A stretch of 64,000 bases of DNA from Mycolicibacterium aubagnense (GCF_010730955.1 NZ_AP022577.1:4960001-5024000), one strand, 5' to 3'; shown: positions 1 through 8,040, counted from the first letter of the stretch. Numbers and translations are program-made. Notes: generated by a model not told the origin, from the sequence alone.

Positions 1-2
1 TG

Positions 3-959
3 ATCGTCGACACGGGCTCTGCCGGGCTGGTTGTGGATGCGAAGTACGTTCCGTCGGCGCTTCTACGAGCGAGTGAGGCAGATCCGAACCTCCAAGTGAG
101 CGGCTATTCATATGCCGGGAAGAACGGAAGTCAAATATATTACAGCGGCTACACGGTACCGACGACGGTCACTGTCGGAGGTGCGCCGACCGGGAATTCC
201 CAGTGGCCGGGGCAGGTTACCACCGGGAATACCGACGTAGTCGCTGCTACCAAGGTCTGGACGATGGCTCCTTCCCCAGGTTTATTGGGCGGTCTACAAT
301 ACTTCTTCTTTAATTTCATTCCATATATTTTCACTGGCTTTAACCCCGTTCACCTCAGGAATTACACGACCCTGTCCGCTCAATTCCCGGGCGCGGACGG
401 CATTATGGGTATCGGACCTAATGCAGTCGGGCCAGGTCCTATTGTGACGGCGGCGCTACCAGGTCATCTCGGCGCTGGTGAACTCATTGCAGTCGGCACG
501 ACCGCATCGTCCAACTACATCGCTTTCGGCACGTCGCAGGATTTTGGCCTCGGATCAGTCACCGGCGCGGAGTCTGCCCCAACTACACCGGTGGAGGTGG
601 CGGTCACGAAACCGGGCCGGGTTATTGGCTTTACACCGAATATCGAAGCGATTTTCGATTCGGGCGGCAATGTCGGAACGATTGCGTCGTCGCTTGTTCC
701 GGGGCTCAGTGTCGGTTCGCAGGTGCCCGCGGGTTACACCATCACGGTCTCCACTACTGGCGGTGCCCCCATCTACTCCTACACAACGGGCAGCAATGAC
801 GGACCAATAGTCGTTTCGGGCTCCGATTTCAATACTGGGATCATTCCGTTCGACTATGCCGACTACGGCGATCCTCAGGCGCCGTACCAATACCAGGGTC
901 TCTACATCGACAACTCCGGCAATGGCACACTGATAACCCCATCAAGGGTACAGGTCTAG
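3..959 (+). CDS. PecA-like mycobacterial aspartic protease domain (5' end missing)
   Basis: The reading frame enters from upstream of the window, so the start and any PE-type N-terminus are not visible. The first codons spell IVDTGSAGLVVD, with a candidate catalytic Asp at 9-11. A second motif, IFDSGGNVGTI, places another Asp at 657-659. Two D(T/S)G motifs about 216 residues apart are the signature of a pepsin-like aspartic protease. In mycobacteria this arrangement occurs in the C-terminal domain of PecA-type PE_PGRS proteins, which are surface proteases that process PE proteins and lipases. The residues between are rich in Gly, Ser, Thr and Asn, as in exported cell-wall proteins. No export signal can be seen because the N-terminus is outside. 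The gene ends at TAG 957-959. Confidence 0.75.
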   Translation: MVDTGSAGLVVDAKYVPSALLRASEADPNLQVSGYSYAGKNGSQIYYSGYTVPTTVTVGGAPTGNSQWPGQVTTGNTDVVAATKVWTMAPSPGLLGGLQYFFFNFIPYIFTGFNPVHLRNYTTLSAQFPGADGIMGIGPNAVGPGPIVTAALPGHLGAGELIAVGTTASSNYIAFGTSQDFGLGSVTGAESAPTTPVEVAVTKPGRVIGFTPNIEAIFDSGGNVGTIASSLVPGLSVGSQVPAGYTITVSTTGGAPIYSYTTGSNDGPIVVSGSDFNTGIIPFDYADYGDPQAPYQYQGLYIDNSGNGTLITPSRVQV

Positions 960-1109
960 CGCGGTTCGCCCCGCGACCACAAGCGAACTTTTGAGGCAGC
1001 CTCCGCGCCTACTCGCCGAGTGGCCATGCCCGTAGCGTTCGGGCCGCTGTCTATCACGGGTCTAGCCATCTGAGACAGTCGGCTCGCCTGCATCCTCCGC
1101 CTAAATAGG

Positions 1110-1165
1110 GTCTATTGCGAATTGATCGACAGTAGACTAAAATAGATCTTAGACCTTAAATAGAC
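1110..1165. other. Candidate resolvase binding site (res-like inverted repeats)
   Basis: This AT-rich segment directly upstream of the serine recombinase carries four copies of the pentamer TAGAC or its complement. GTCTA at 1110-1114 faces TAGAC at 1133-1137, so the pair spans exactly 28 bp. Further copies lie at 1150-1154 and 1161-1165. Small serine resolvases bind roughly 28-bp inverted sites with TGTC(T/C)-type half-sites next to their own gene. TAGACA at 1161 read on the other strand is TGTCTA. Role is inferred from position and repeat geometry. Confidence 0.45.
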
Positions 1166-1172
1166 ACCGGGG

Positions 1173-1763
1173 GTGCGAGTGGGCAAAGGGCAGACCGTCG
1201 GCTACGTGAGGGTCTCCACCGTCGACCAGAACACAGAAAGGCAACTCGACGGCCTGACCCTCGACAAGCGGTTCGAGGACAAAGCCTCCGGCAAGAACAC
1301 CAGCCGCCCGCAGTTGCAGGAATGCCTCCGGTTTGTCCGCGAGGGCGACACACTCGTCGTCCACTCGATGGACCGCCTCGCCCGATCGCTCGTCGACCTG
1401 CGGCAGATGGTGGATGACCTGACCGGTCGGGGCGTCGCGGTGCGGTTCGTCAAGGAGGGTCTGACGTTCACGCGTGACGACGCCGACCCGTGTTCGGTGC
1501 TTATGTTGTCGATCATGGGCGCCGTCGCCGAGTTTGAGCGGTCGATGATCCGCGAGCGGCAGCGGGAGGGCATCGCCGTCGCCAAGTCCAAGGGCGTCTA
1601 CAAGGGCCGCAAGCCGTCTCTCGGCGCCGATGAGGCTGCTGCTGTGGCTCGCCGACTGAGGAACGGCGAGTCCGCCTCTGCCTTGCGGGATGAATACGGC
1701 GTCAGCCGGGCGACGATCTACAACACGGCCAAGAAGTGGACGCCAGATGCTGCCCAAGCGTGA
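1173..1763 (+). CDS. Small serine recombinase (resolvase/invertase family)
   Basis: A 196-residue protein close to the usual size of Tn3/Hin-type resolvases. The N-terminal catalytic domain has the YVRVST motif with the nucleophilic Ser, followed by the typical RLARSLVDLRQMVDDL segment carrying active-site Arg residues and the EFERSMIRERQREGI long helix. The C-terminus (about residues 150-190, ESASALRDEYGVSRATIY) is a Hin-like helix-turn-helix. It should cut and rejoin DNA at paired sites, resolving cointegrates or inverting segments. The start could be GTG 1173 or GTG 1179. The second gives a better distance from the GGGGG at 1168-1172. The next small gene begins inside its 3' end, suggesting coupling. 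Confidence 0.85.
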   Translation: MRVGKGQTVGYVRVSTVDQNTERQLDGLTLDKRFEDKASGKNTSRPQLQECLRFVREGDTLVVHSMDRLARSLVDLRQMVDDLTGRGVAVRFVKEGLTFTRDDADPCSVLMLSIMGAVAEFERSMIRERQREGIAVAKSKGVYKGRKPSLGADEAAAVARRLRNGESASALRDEYGVSRATIYNTAKKWTPDAAQA

Positions 1764-1911
1764 CAAATCAGCGGCAGATGATGTGACCAACGAACCGCAG
1801 GACGCCGTGGACGTGGGTCCGTACGAGCAGTGGCTGCAAGACGCCTATGCCGACCACCAGCCCGGTGACGACAAGTGGCGACCGCCGGTTGATATGTACG
1901 ACGAGTGGTGA
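1747..1911 (+). CDS. Small acidic protein, 54 aa, related to the 2463 gene
   Basis: ATG 1747 lies 17 bp inside the recombinase gene in another frame, suggesting translational coupling. The product is acidic and has a PYEQWLQDAYA segment followed by QPGDDKWRPPVDMYDEW. This C-terminal part resembles the end of the protein at 2463-2699 (EEPGDEKFRSSIEKCDE). The DNA also matches over the CCCGGTGACGA-AAGT stretch, so the two are probably diverged duplicates. No signal peptide, membrane helix or known domain is seen. Function unknown. Confidence 0.55.
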   Translation: MLPKRDKSAADDVTNEPQDAVDVGPYEQWLQDAYADHQPGDDKWRPPVDMYDEW

Positions 1912-1963
1912 ACCCGCACGCGGTGATGCCCCAGGACGTCCACTGTGAACCGGCGGTGCTGAT

Positions 1964-2173
1964 ATGAGCAAAGAGAAGTACCGCGACATGGGGGGCAACG
2001 TCTACACCCGCGAAGAGCTGGAGCAGGAGATGCTCGACGACGCCACCGGTGTCCCCGCCGAGAACTTCGTCGGTGGCAAGTTCGACTTCGACGCATGGCT
2101 GGGCGAAGAACTGTCGATGGGCTCCATCATCTGCATCGAGGATGAGTCAATGCGCGCTGATGTGCCTTCATGA
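1964..2173 (+). CDS. Small acidic protein, 69 aa (tandem family)
   Basis: A 69-residue protein with 17 Asp/Glu and 6 Lys/Arg, so strongly acidic. Its central region (VYTREELEQEM ... PAENFVGGKFDFDAWLGEEL) aligns with the protein at 2463-2699 (VVTRSELQREI ... PAENWRLGEFNFNDWLLESL). The shared pattern is TR-EL--E, PAEN, G-F-F--WL-E-L. The two are clearly paralogues. The stop overlaps the next ATG (ATGA at 2170-2173). The strong negative charge would suit a DNA-mimic or a recombinase partner, but this is speculation. No known family is recognised. Confidence 0.65.
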   Translation: MSKEKYRDMGGNVYTREELEQEMLDDATGVPAENFVGGKFDFDAWLGEELSMGSIICIEDESMRADVPS

Positions 2174-2400
2174 GCGGCAGAGGCAAGTACATGCCCGATC
2201 CCGAGGGACCCTACGACTGTCTTGACGAGGATTACGTCTTGAGGCCAGAGGCTGAAGAAGAGATCACCGAGTGGAGCCGGTCAGCAGATCCAGGGTGGGA
2301 CTACTCGGAAGATCGGCCCCAGCTGACGGTGGTCGATGCCCCGGATGACGACGATGGAAGCTCCGATTTCATGTGCGCCCGATCGGGTCCGCGGCCCTGA
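2170..2400 (+). CDS. Small acidic protein, 76 aa
   Basis: The start ATG overlaps the preceding stop (ATGA), so it is probably translated with the upstream gene. About 21 of 76 residues are acidic, including a DDDD run near residue 60, against about 7 basic ones. It has no obvious hydrophobic core, signal peptide or known motif, and may be partly disordered. It lacks the PAEN/WL pattern of its neighbours but shares their size, charge and operon. Function unknown. Confidence 0.5.
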   Translation: MSGRGKYMPDPEGPYDCLDEDYVLRPEAEEEITEWSRSADPGWDYSEDRPQLTVVDAPDDDDGSSDFMCARSGPRP

Positions 2401-2462
2401 GGCTCATCGCCATCCACTCACGGCCACCTAGGCATTCACCAGCGAGAACACGAGGTAACGCC

Positions 2463-2699
2463 ATGAGCGATGAAGAGACGTTCCTGCGCGGTGACCAGGT
2501 GGTGACCCGCTCCGAGCTGCAGCGCGAGATCGAGGCAGAAGCCGCCGACGAGCCAGCCGAGAACTGGCGGCTCGGCGAATTCAACTTCAATGACTGGCTT
2601 CTCGAGAGCCTGCAGGTCGGCCTCCTCACACGCGTGGACGTCGATGAGGAGCCCGGTGACGAGAAGTTCCGCTCGTCGATTGAGAAGTGCGACGAGTGA
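2463..2699 (+). CDS. Small acidic protein, 78 aa (tandem family)
   Basis: Paralogue of the 1964-2173 protein over residues 10-55 (VVTRSELQREI, PAENWRLGEFNFNDWLLESLQVG). Its C-terminus resembles the 1747-1911 protein (PGDEKFRSSIEKCDE). It therefore appears to be the full-length member, of which the other two keep overlapping parts. A weak AGG-containing ribosome site precedes the ATG. No enzyme motif or membrane segment is visible. Function unknown; duplication in tandem behind a recombinase suggests an accessory or phage-type role. Confidence 0.6.
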   Translation: MSDEETFLRGDQVVTRSELQREIEAEAADEPAENWRLGEFNFNDWLLESLQVGLLTRVDVDEEPGDEKFRSSIEKCDE

Positions 2700-2860
2700 T
2701 GACTCCGCGTGTCGACCATCTGGACTTCTGCAGGACCAGCGGACCGGCCGCTGTCGCAGGCGACGAGGAAGTGCATGCGTGACTGTCACCGGCCATTTGG
2801 CTGACGTATTGGAGCGTGTTGACAGCGCCCGGTACTGCGGTCTTTCGATTACTTCGTCAA

Positions 2861-3991
2861 ATGGCGATCACGCAAGTCGAGAAACGTAAGTGGCTAGAAA
2901 TGCTGCGTGAAACCCGGTTCGTTCTCGACGCATTGCGCCATCAGACTTGTCAGGCCGTACGGCCGAATACCTTCACCCCTAGTACCCAGAAGTCGCTGTG
3001 GCAGGTGCCTCCCGGAAGGCTCGTGCGGAAGTTCGATTCTGAAACTGCGACTGAAACTGCGACTCTGGGCCCAGAGCTGGCATCTGCGTTGTCCAGCGCC
3101 GTCGACGAGGTCCGCAGCTTTCTCGACAGTCCTCAGCCGTGGACAACGATGCAAGTCGCTCAGGATCTAACGCGCGCAGTACCTGTGATCGACGCGTCGA
3201 TTGATGCCGTGGAGGGCGTAAAAGTGAACGACGAGAAGCCATCCGACGTGGTGGACGAACTCGAACGCGATTATTTGCTCTCACTCGCGGTGACGTTGAC
3301 CGGCCAAGGGACCATCACTCAAAAGTTGTTCGAGTGGGAGGGCGGAAACAAGGGCGATTATCTGGACATTGCGACATTCCGACTAGTTCGCGACGGTGGC
3401 CCTGGGCGGGTGCATATGCGAGATGTACATGAGGCCACCGACGCGGGCATGACGACCTTCCTTTTCGGGAAGGGGTTTTCCAGCTTCGACAAAGATCCGC
3501 AAGTTCAGCGGATGCTGTACAGCCAGTGGTTCACGTACATGTACGCGGTATGGGAGGAGCAATATCGACTGCGACTGGCGAACGCCCATGGTGCTGACGC
3601 CGACGGCGAGCCATGGACGCGTTTCGACATCAGCCACCAATTGTTCGGCGACATCCGCAACATCCGGAATGATGTCGTCCACAAGAACGGCGTCGTCGAT
3701 GCCAGCGCAGATAACAGTCTGCTCACCTGGTTCGGAGCAGGGAAACGGCTCGAAATTCAGGCCGAGCGAATGCTGTCGCTGGTGACGATGTTCCCACGCG
3801 AGGACCTGCTCGCAACACCAACGAGAGCGCAGCCGGGCAACCCGCAAAACCTTCCATGGCCCGTTGCCCCTGAACTTGTCGACGAGATCCGCCAACTTGC
3901 CGATCAAACAGGGTTGACCCGAAAACAGAAGAAGGACATCGGAAATGAAGCCCTCAGGCTGTGGATCGCTGCACGCAAACCAGTGACGTGA
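2861..3991 (+). CDS. Hypothetical protein with HEPN-type RxxxxH motif
   Basis: A 376-residue cytoplasmic protein with no signal peptide. The second half contains YSQWFTYMYAVWEEQYRLRLA followed by FGDIRNIRNDVVHKNG. The last piece holds an R-x4-H pattern at about residues 269-274, preceded by a hydrophobic helix. This is typical of HEPN domains, where the Arg and His act in RNA cleavage in many toxin and defence proteins. The N-terminal half (residues 1-150) shows no motif I recognise. A GTG at 2816 would extend it by 15 residues, but ATG 2861 is preferred because GGAG at 2811-2814 sits too close to the GTG. HEPN assignment rests on a short motif only. Confidence 0.6.
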   Translation: MAITQVEKRKWLEMLRETRFVLDALRHQTCQAVRPNTFTPSTQKSLWQVPPGRLVRKFDSETATETATLGPELASALSSAVDEVRSFLDSPQPWTTMQVAQDLTRAVPVIDASIDAVEGVKVNDEKPSDVVDELERDYLLSLAVTLTGQGTITQKLFEWEGGNKGDYLDIATFRLVRDGGPGRVHMRDVHEATDAGMTTFLFGKGFSSFDKDPQVQRMLYSQWFTYMYAVWEEQYRLRLANAHGADADGEPWTRFDISHQLFGDIRNIRNDVVHKNGVVDASADNSLLTWFGAGKRLEIQAERMLSLVTMFPREDLLATPTRAQPGNPQNLPWPVAPELVDEIRQLADQTGLTRKQKKDIGNEALRLWIAARKPVT

Positions 3992-4064
3992 CTGGCGTTA
4001 GCCGCGCCGACATCTTGCGTCTCGTCGGCTGACCCCAGCACGGAGCCGGGTGTCGAGTCGGCGA

Positions 4065-5021
4065 TTACTCGAATAGCTCTGTAGACCACGCGGCGATGGT
4101 GGGCTCGAACCGCTCAGGAAGGTGGGACCCGGCGGGGCGCGCCCCGCCGGGGGCTCGCGCCGCCGCCTCAAACATGCACACTGCGCATTCGACGATGTTC
4201 AAGGTGACGGCGAGGGCGTCGGCGATCAAGGTGAAAATGGTGCCGCCCCGGGTGTAGTCCGTCATCCATTTGTAGCCGTGGATGAAGCTGGAGCCGTACG
4301 AGTAGAGGGACCGCGCCGGGTTCTCCAAGCCGTGGTCGGCGATCTCGCCGTTGTCGTGGGCCGGGACGTGGGCATCGACCCATTGCGCGGATTCCCGGAT
4401 CATCTTGGTGAACGACGGCGGCTTGGCGAAGGTGTACGCCGTCTTCGCTTCGGCGAGCATCCCGCCGAACTTGCGCCGATGCTCGGCGTTCATTGTCAGG
4501 AGCTGCGCTGGGTACCGGGTCGGGTTGCCGTCCTCGTCCTCCTTGCCGATCAACAGGAACCGACTCTGCTGCTCCAGCTGCTCCATTTCCTCTGACATGC
4601 ACCGGTCTCGCCGGACCTCGCGTGACGGGTCTCTGAGCAGCCAGATGGTCAGGGCAGCGCATTCCATTGCCACCCGGCACAGTTGCAGCACCTCGGCGAC
4701 GTGCGGCTGCCGGTGCGACTTGCGGCGGGCCACTAATACCCCGACGGTGTTTATGCTCTCGACGGCGCTCATCGCCGGAAACAGGGCGTGCTCGGTGACT
4801 GCCTGCGGTCCGGCCAAAGTCAGAGGGTATGCCTGCATGAAGGCCGCGTCGTCGTCGGCAAGTGGGCTCAGCGGTTCGGCAGTGTGTGGGTTCAGCGCCC
4901 ACCGGTACAGGTCACCGCAACGCTGGCCGCGTTCGTCGATGCGACTAAGGACGCCGTTGTGCTTGAAGTTGAATAAGGCCTCGGCTTGCTCGGCAGTCAA
5001 ACCCATATTCGGGATGTTCAT
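4065..5021 (-). CDS. Conserved-type hypothetical protein, 318 aa
   Basis: Starts at ATG 5021 and runs convergently toward the 2861-3991 gene. It is mostly helical, soluble and rich in Ala and Glu, with a segment SLYSYGSSFIHGYKWMTDY near residue 245 that includes a conserved-looking S--xHG element, and a following hydrophobic helix (LIADALAVTLNIVECAVCMF). S-HG segments of this type occur in several uncharacterised families. The C-terminus (APGGARPAG) is encoded by a perfect GC-rich palindrome at 4128-4151. Function unknown. Confidence 0.6.
   Translation of the reverse strand: MNIPNMGLTAEQAEALFNFKHNGVLSRIDERGQRCGDLYRWALNPHTAEPLSPLADDDAAFMQAYPLTLAGPQAVTEHALFPAMSAVESINTVGVLVARRKSHRQPHVAEVLQLCRVAMECAALTIWLLRDPSREVRRDRCMSEEMEQLEQQSRFLLIGKEDEDGNPTRYPAQLLTMNAEHRRKFGGMLAEAKTAYTFAKPPSFTKMIRESAQWVDAHVPAHDNGEIADHGLENPARSLYSYGSSFIHGYKWMTDYTRGGTIFTLIADALAVTLNIVECAVCMFEAAARAPGGARPAGSHLPERFEPTIAAWSTELFE
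4128..4151. repeat. Perfect 24-bp GC-only palindrome inside a coding region
   Basis: The 24 bases are all G or C and read identically on both strands, centred on GCGC at 4138-4141. They lie near the 3' end of the 318-aa hypothetical gene and encode a short Pro-Gly-Ala-Arg tail. A hairpin here could act as a terminator or be a small inserted repeat. Confidence 0.8.
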
Positions 5022-5386
5022 AGCGCCACGCTAAACAGCGGCTACGACAATTCGGGTAGTCGTGGTCAGATCGGCCGGGAGATTGATCAAGGTCTGGAGG
5101 CTGTCGGGTTTGGGTACATGATTCCAGCCCTTTGATCTGGGCGAGTTCGTCGTGGTCATCGGCCGTCAGGTAGGTCGTCTGGTTGATTTCCGGCGTGCAC
5201 TGGGCCGCGGGACTGCGTCATTGATGAGCAGACGGATGGACGTGGTGAGCTGGTCATCGGCGTCGGTTATGTAACCAGCTAACGCGAAGAATTTGGCGAC
5301 GCTACCGCCACGCGGGTGGCCATATGATGAATAGCGGCTGAGCGCACGCGGCGGGGGCCGCGTGCAGGATTTTGGTTGGGGGAGAA
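5022..5386. other. Intergenic region upstream of the WXG100 operon
   Basis: About 365 bp between the divergent 318-aa gene and the WXG100 gene. I see no credible coding sequence or RNA gene. The last part contains a strong purine-rich ribosome site (GGGGGAGAA) directly before ATG 5387. The rest presumably holds divergent promoters, but no clear -10/-35 pair could be assigned. Confidence 0.5.
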
Positions 5387-5686
5387 ATGGCTGATCATCT
5401 GAAGGTCGACCCGATTGATCTGCACATGTCGTCAGCACATATGGATATGCACCACGCTGAACTGCGAACGGCGCACGCGGATGCTCATGCGGATATGGAA
5501 GCTGCGCAGGGAAGCTGGATAGGTGCTTCAGCAGCGGCGCTGCAGGCGAAGTTGGCTGAGTGGCAGGCGACCACCGAGCAGCTGTGCGGTGACATTTCTG
5601 CACATGGTGAGGCATTCAGCGCCGCGGCCCACAAGTACACCAGCACTGACGCGAACGGCGCGCAGGCGATCAACAAACAGGTCTGA
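5387..5686 (+). CDS. WXG100 family type VII secretion protein
   Basis: A 99-residue, helix-turn-helix type protein with the WxG turn motif at about residues 44-46 (GSWIGAS), as expected for ESX/type VII substrates. Such proteins usually pair with a partner and are exported as folded dimers. The N-terminus is His- and Met-rich (LHMSSAHMDMHHAEL), which is unusual. It is translated just before, and overlaps by one base (TGATG), the DUF1023-type gene. From memory the three-gene set matches M. tuberculosis Rv2798c-Rv2797c-lppV. No ESX core genes are nearby, so it would depend on a secretion system elsewhere. A strong GGGGGAGAA ribosome site fixes the start. Confidence 0.85.
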   Translation: MADHLKVDPIDLHMSSAHMDMHHAELRTAHADAHADMEAAQGSWIGASAAALQAKLAEWQATTEQLCGDISAHGEAFSAAAHKYTSTDANGAQAINKQV

Positions 5687-7353
5687 TGGCGGTCACTCTG
5701 GCCGACATCGAACGCTGGGACCCGTCGGCAGTCCGGGAAGTCTCGGATGCGTTGGGCAAGCGTGGTGCCAGTTCGGATGAGGTGAAGGCCGGACTGTCGA
5801 AGCTGCCGCTGATCGCCAGCTGGCAGGGGACTGGTGCAGATGCCGCCCGTGCCTCGTTGGACAAGTTGAGTTCCCACTTGGCCGCTCACGCCGAGGAGAT
5901 GGCAGCGGTATCAGCTGCGACCAAGAAGTCCGCCGATGAGATCGACTCGGTCCGCCAGACCCTGCAGGGCATTTACCGCGATGCCAAGGCGGAACGATTC
6001 GACATCAACCCAGCGACGGGAGCGGTTACTTCGCTCGATAAGGACAACTCCGGCGACCCGATGCGTTTCCTGCAGAAAGTGGACTTGGAAACCCGGATCA
6101 GCAAGGTGCTCGCCGACGCCAACACCGCCGACGCCGACCTCGCCCGCGCCATCACAGCGGCGGGTAAAGAGTCGACCGGGCCGACGGAAACTCGGCCAGA
6201 TGTGCGGGCCGCGTTGTCGAAGCCACTGCCGGAGGACCCCAAACAGTTCAATGAGCTGTGGAACAAGCTCACGCCAGAGGAGAAGGACTGGCTGTACGCC
6301 CAGGACCACAACGTCGGTAACCATCCGGGCATGCCGTTCGACCCCGCCGATCATCTGGGCAAGGACCACTACAACCGGATGCACCTGGACGAGTTGATGA
6401 AGAACTCGCAGGCCAATGTCGACGATCTGCAGCGCCGGTTCGATGCCTTGGCCGCGAAGCAGTACATGGGCGACCACAGCAGTGAGACGGGGAATGCTCT
6501 TGCGGCGCTTGGCCCTCAGCTGCAGGCCGCCAAGTCTCAGCTCGATGGATACAAGGCGGTAAATGGAGCGCTGAACCCACCCAAGGGTGGTGCCAACAGT
6601 GGCATTCCTCGATTCCTGGGGCTGCTCGACGATCAGGGGCACGCTGCCGTGTCATTGCAGAACCCCGACCTGGCCAAACGGGACGCCACGTTCGTACCCG
6701 GCACTGGCCAGAACATCAACGCCTTCGAGGGAAGCAACGAGAAGTCGATCCGCATGTATCAGGCGGCCCTGGCCGCCGACAAGAGCCTGATGCCCGGCGA
6801 CGTGTCCGTGACGACCTGGATGGGCTACGACCGCCCAATGAACCTGCCCGAAGCCTCGTTTACTGATCCCGCCACATCAGGTGCGGGCAATCTGGATGCT
6901 TTCCAGGCGGGGTTGCGAGCCTCTCACGTCGGAGACCCGTCCATCAATACCGTCATCGGCCACAGCTACGGATCGACGTTGGTCGGTGCCGCCGCCAGCG
7001 GCGGGCACCACCTCGATGCGAACAACATCATCGCGGTAGGCAGCCCCGGCATGCTCGTCAACCACGCCGGAGACCTCAACCTCGATCCGGGTGGGCACGT
7101 CTACGCAACCAAGGCCCTCAACGACGTCATCTCACTGGCCACCGACACGACCTTGGGGCCCGACCCGATCGGCCAGTCGTTCGGTGCCACCGACCTGATG
7201 GCAGCCCCAGGCCCCAGCCTGGACCCGTACAGCCTCCTGCCCACCGTCGAAGCCCACAGCTCCTACTGGAGCCCCGGCAATGTGGCGTTGAGAAACATGG
7301 GTGCGGTGATAGCCGGTCAGCCGCCCCCTGTGATCGGATACCCAAGTGGATAG
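5686..7353 (+). CDS. DUF1023-type alpha/beta hydrolase, probable type VII effector
   Basis: A 555-residue protein in two parts. Residues 1-110 form a helical WXG100-like module with a WxG at about 46-48 (ASWQGTG). Residues 340-555 carry an alpha/beta-hydrolase (DUF1023) domain with the nucleophile elbow GHSYGS, Ser at about 427. The N-terminal module probably pairs with the upstream WXG100 protein for export, while the C-terminal domain would hydrolyse an ester or peptide-like substrate outside the cytoplasm. The substrate is unknown. It is tightly coupled to both neighbours. Homology to Rv2797c is from memory. Confidence 0.8.
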   Translation: MAVTLADIERWDPSAVREVSDALGKRGASSDEVKAGLSKLPLIASWQGTGADAARASLDKLSSHLAAHAEEMAAVSAATKKSADEIDSVRQTLQGIYRDAKAERFDINPATGAVTSLDKDNSGDPMRFLQKVDLETRISKVLADANTADADLARAITAAGKESTGPTETRPDVRAALSKPLPEDPKQFNELWNKLTPEEKDWLYAQDHNVGNHPGMPFDPADHLGKDHYNRMHLDELMKNSQANVDDLQRRFDALAAKQYMGDHSSETGNALAALGPQLQAAKSQLDGYKAVNGALNPPKGGANSGIPRFLGLLDDQGHAAVSLQNPDLAKRDATFVPGTGQNINAFEGSNEKSIRMYQAALAADKSLMPGDVSVTTWMGYDRPMNLPEASFTDPATSGAGNLDAFQAGLRASHVGDPSINTVIGHSYGSTLVGAAASGGHHLDANNIIAVGSPGMLVNHAGDLNLDPGGHVYATKALNDVISLATDTTLGPDPIGQSFGATDLMAAPGPSLDPYSLLPTVEAHSSYWSPGNVALRNMGAVIAGQPPPVIGYPSG

Positions 7354-7363
7354 GCGACAGAAG

Positions 7364-8002
7364 ATGAAATGCACCTCAGGCCTGCGGACTGTCGCCGCGT
7401 CGCTGGTTGGTGTCGCCGCTGTCGGTGCGCTGGTGGCGTGTGGACAACACAGCGATCTGGGCCCGAGCGTGCCTACCGGGGCCACACAGATCGGAGGAAG
7501 CCCAATGACATCGGCACCCCCACCGCCTGCCGGTTGGAACCCACACACCATCACGCCGACCAGCCAGCAGCAGGCTCAAGACACCGTCGTGGGTTACCTG
7601 AAGAAGACGCTCACAGCCTTGCCGCCGGGCACCATCCTGGACGCCACCCGCTACGGCGGTGCCGGGAGCAACGCGCCCTGCCAGGACAACCCCACGGGGC
7701 CGGGCAAGCCGCCGACAGAGTTCTCGACCATCGGCGATCTGAAACTGCCCGCTGGCACCAACCCCAACGACGCCATCGCTCAGATCGGGGACATCTGGAA
7801 GAGTTGGGGCTGGCACGTCATCGAGCGCGACGGCTTTCAGAAACCCAACCGCTTCGGCTACGCCCCAGATGGCTACAGCTTGCAGATCGAGGCGGCTAAC
7901 CCACCGGGTTCGCCGCCAACGGTCAACGGCACCACCCCGTGCTATTCCGGCGACCTCCAGCGTGATGACCTACCCGTCCCGAAAATCTTGCAGGCGCAGT
8001 AA
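7364..8002 (+). CDS. LppV-like lipoprotein
   Basis: Begins MKCTSGLRTVAASL and has a lipobox LVAC with the acylated Cys at about residue 26, so it should be anchored to the outer face of the membrane. The mature region is Pro- and Gly-rich, then forms a compact domain of about 150 residues (DTVVGYLKKTLTALPPG, WGWHVIERDG) with two Cys that could form a disulphide (PCQDNP and PCYSG). It follows the effector by a few bases. GTG 7346 would add six residues. As the third gene of the trio it may assist or restrain the hydrolase. Equivalent in position to lppV; function unknown. Confidence 0.75.
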   Translation: MKCTSGLRTVAASLVGVAAVGALVACGQHSDLGPSVPTGATQIGGSPMTSAPPPPAGWNPHTITPTSQQQAQDTVVGYLKKTLTALPPGTILDATRYGGAGSNAPCQDNPTGPGKPPTEFSTIGDLKLPAGTNPNDAIAQIGDIWKSWGWHVIERDGFQKPNRFGYAPDGYSLQIEAANPPGSPPTVNGTTPCYSGDLQRDDLPVPKILQAQ

Positions 8003-8040
8003 CTACGGGTGCGACGACTGCTCGGCCCCCGGGAAGCCGG

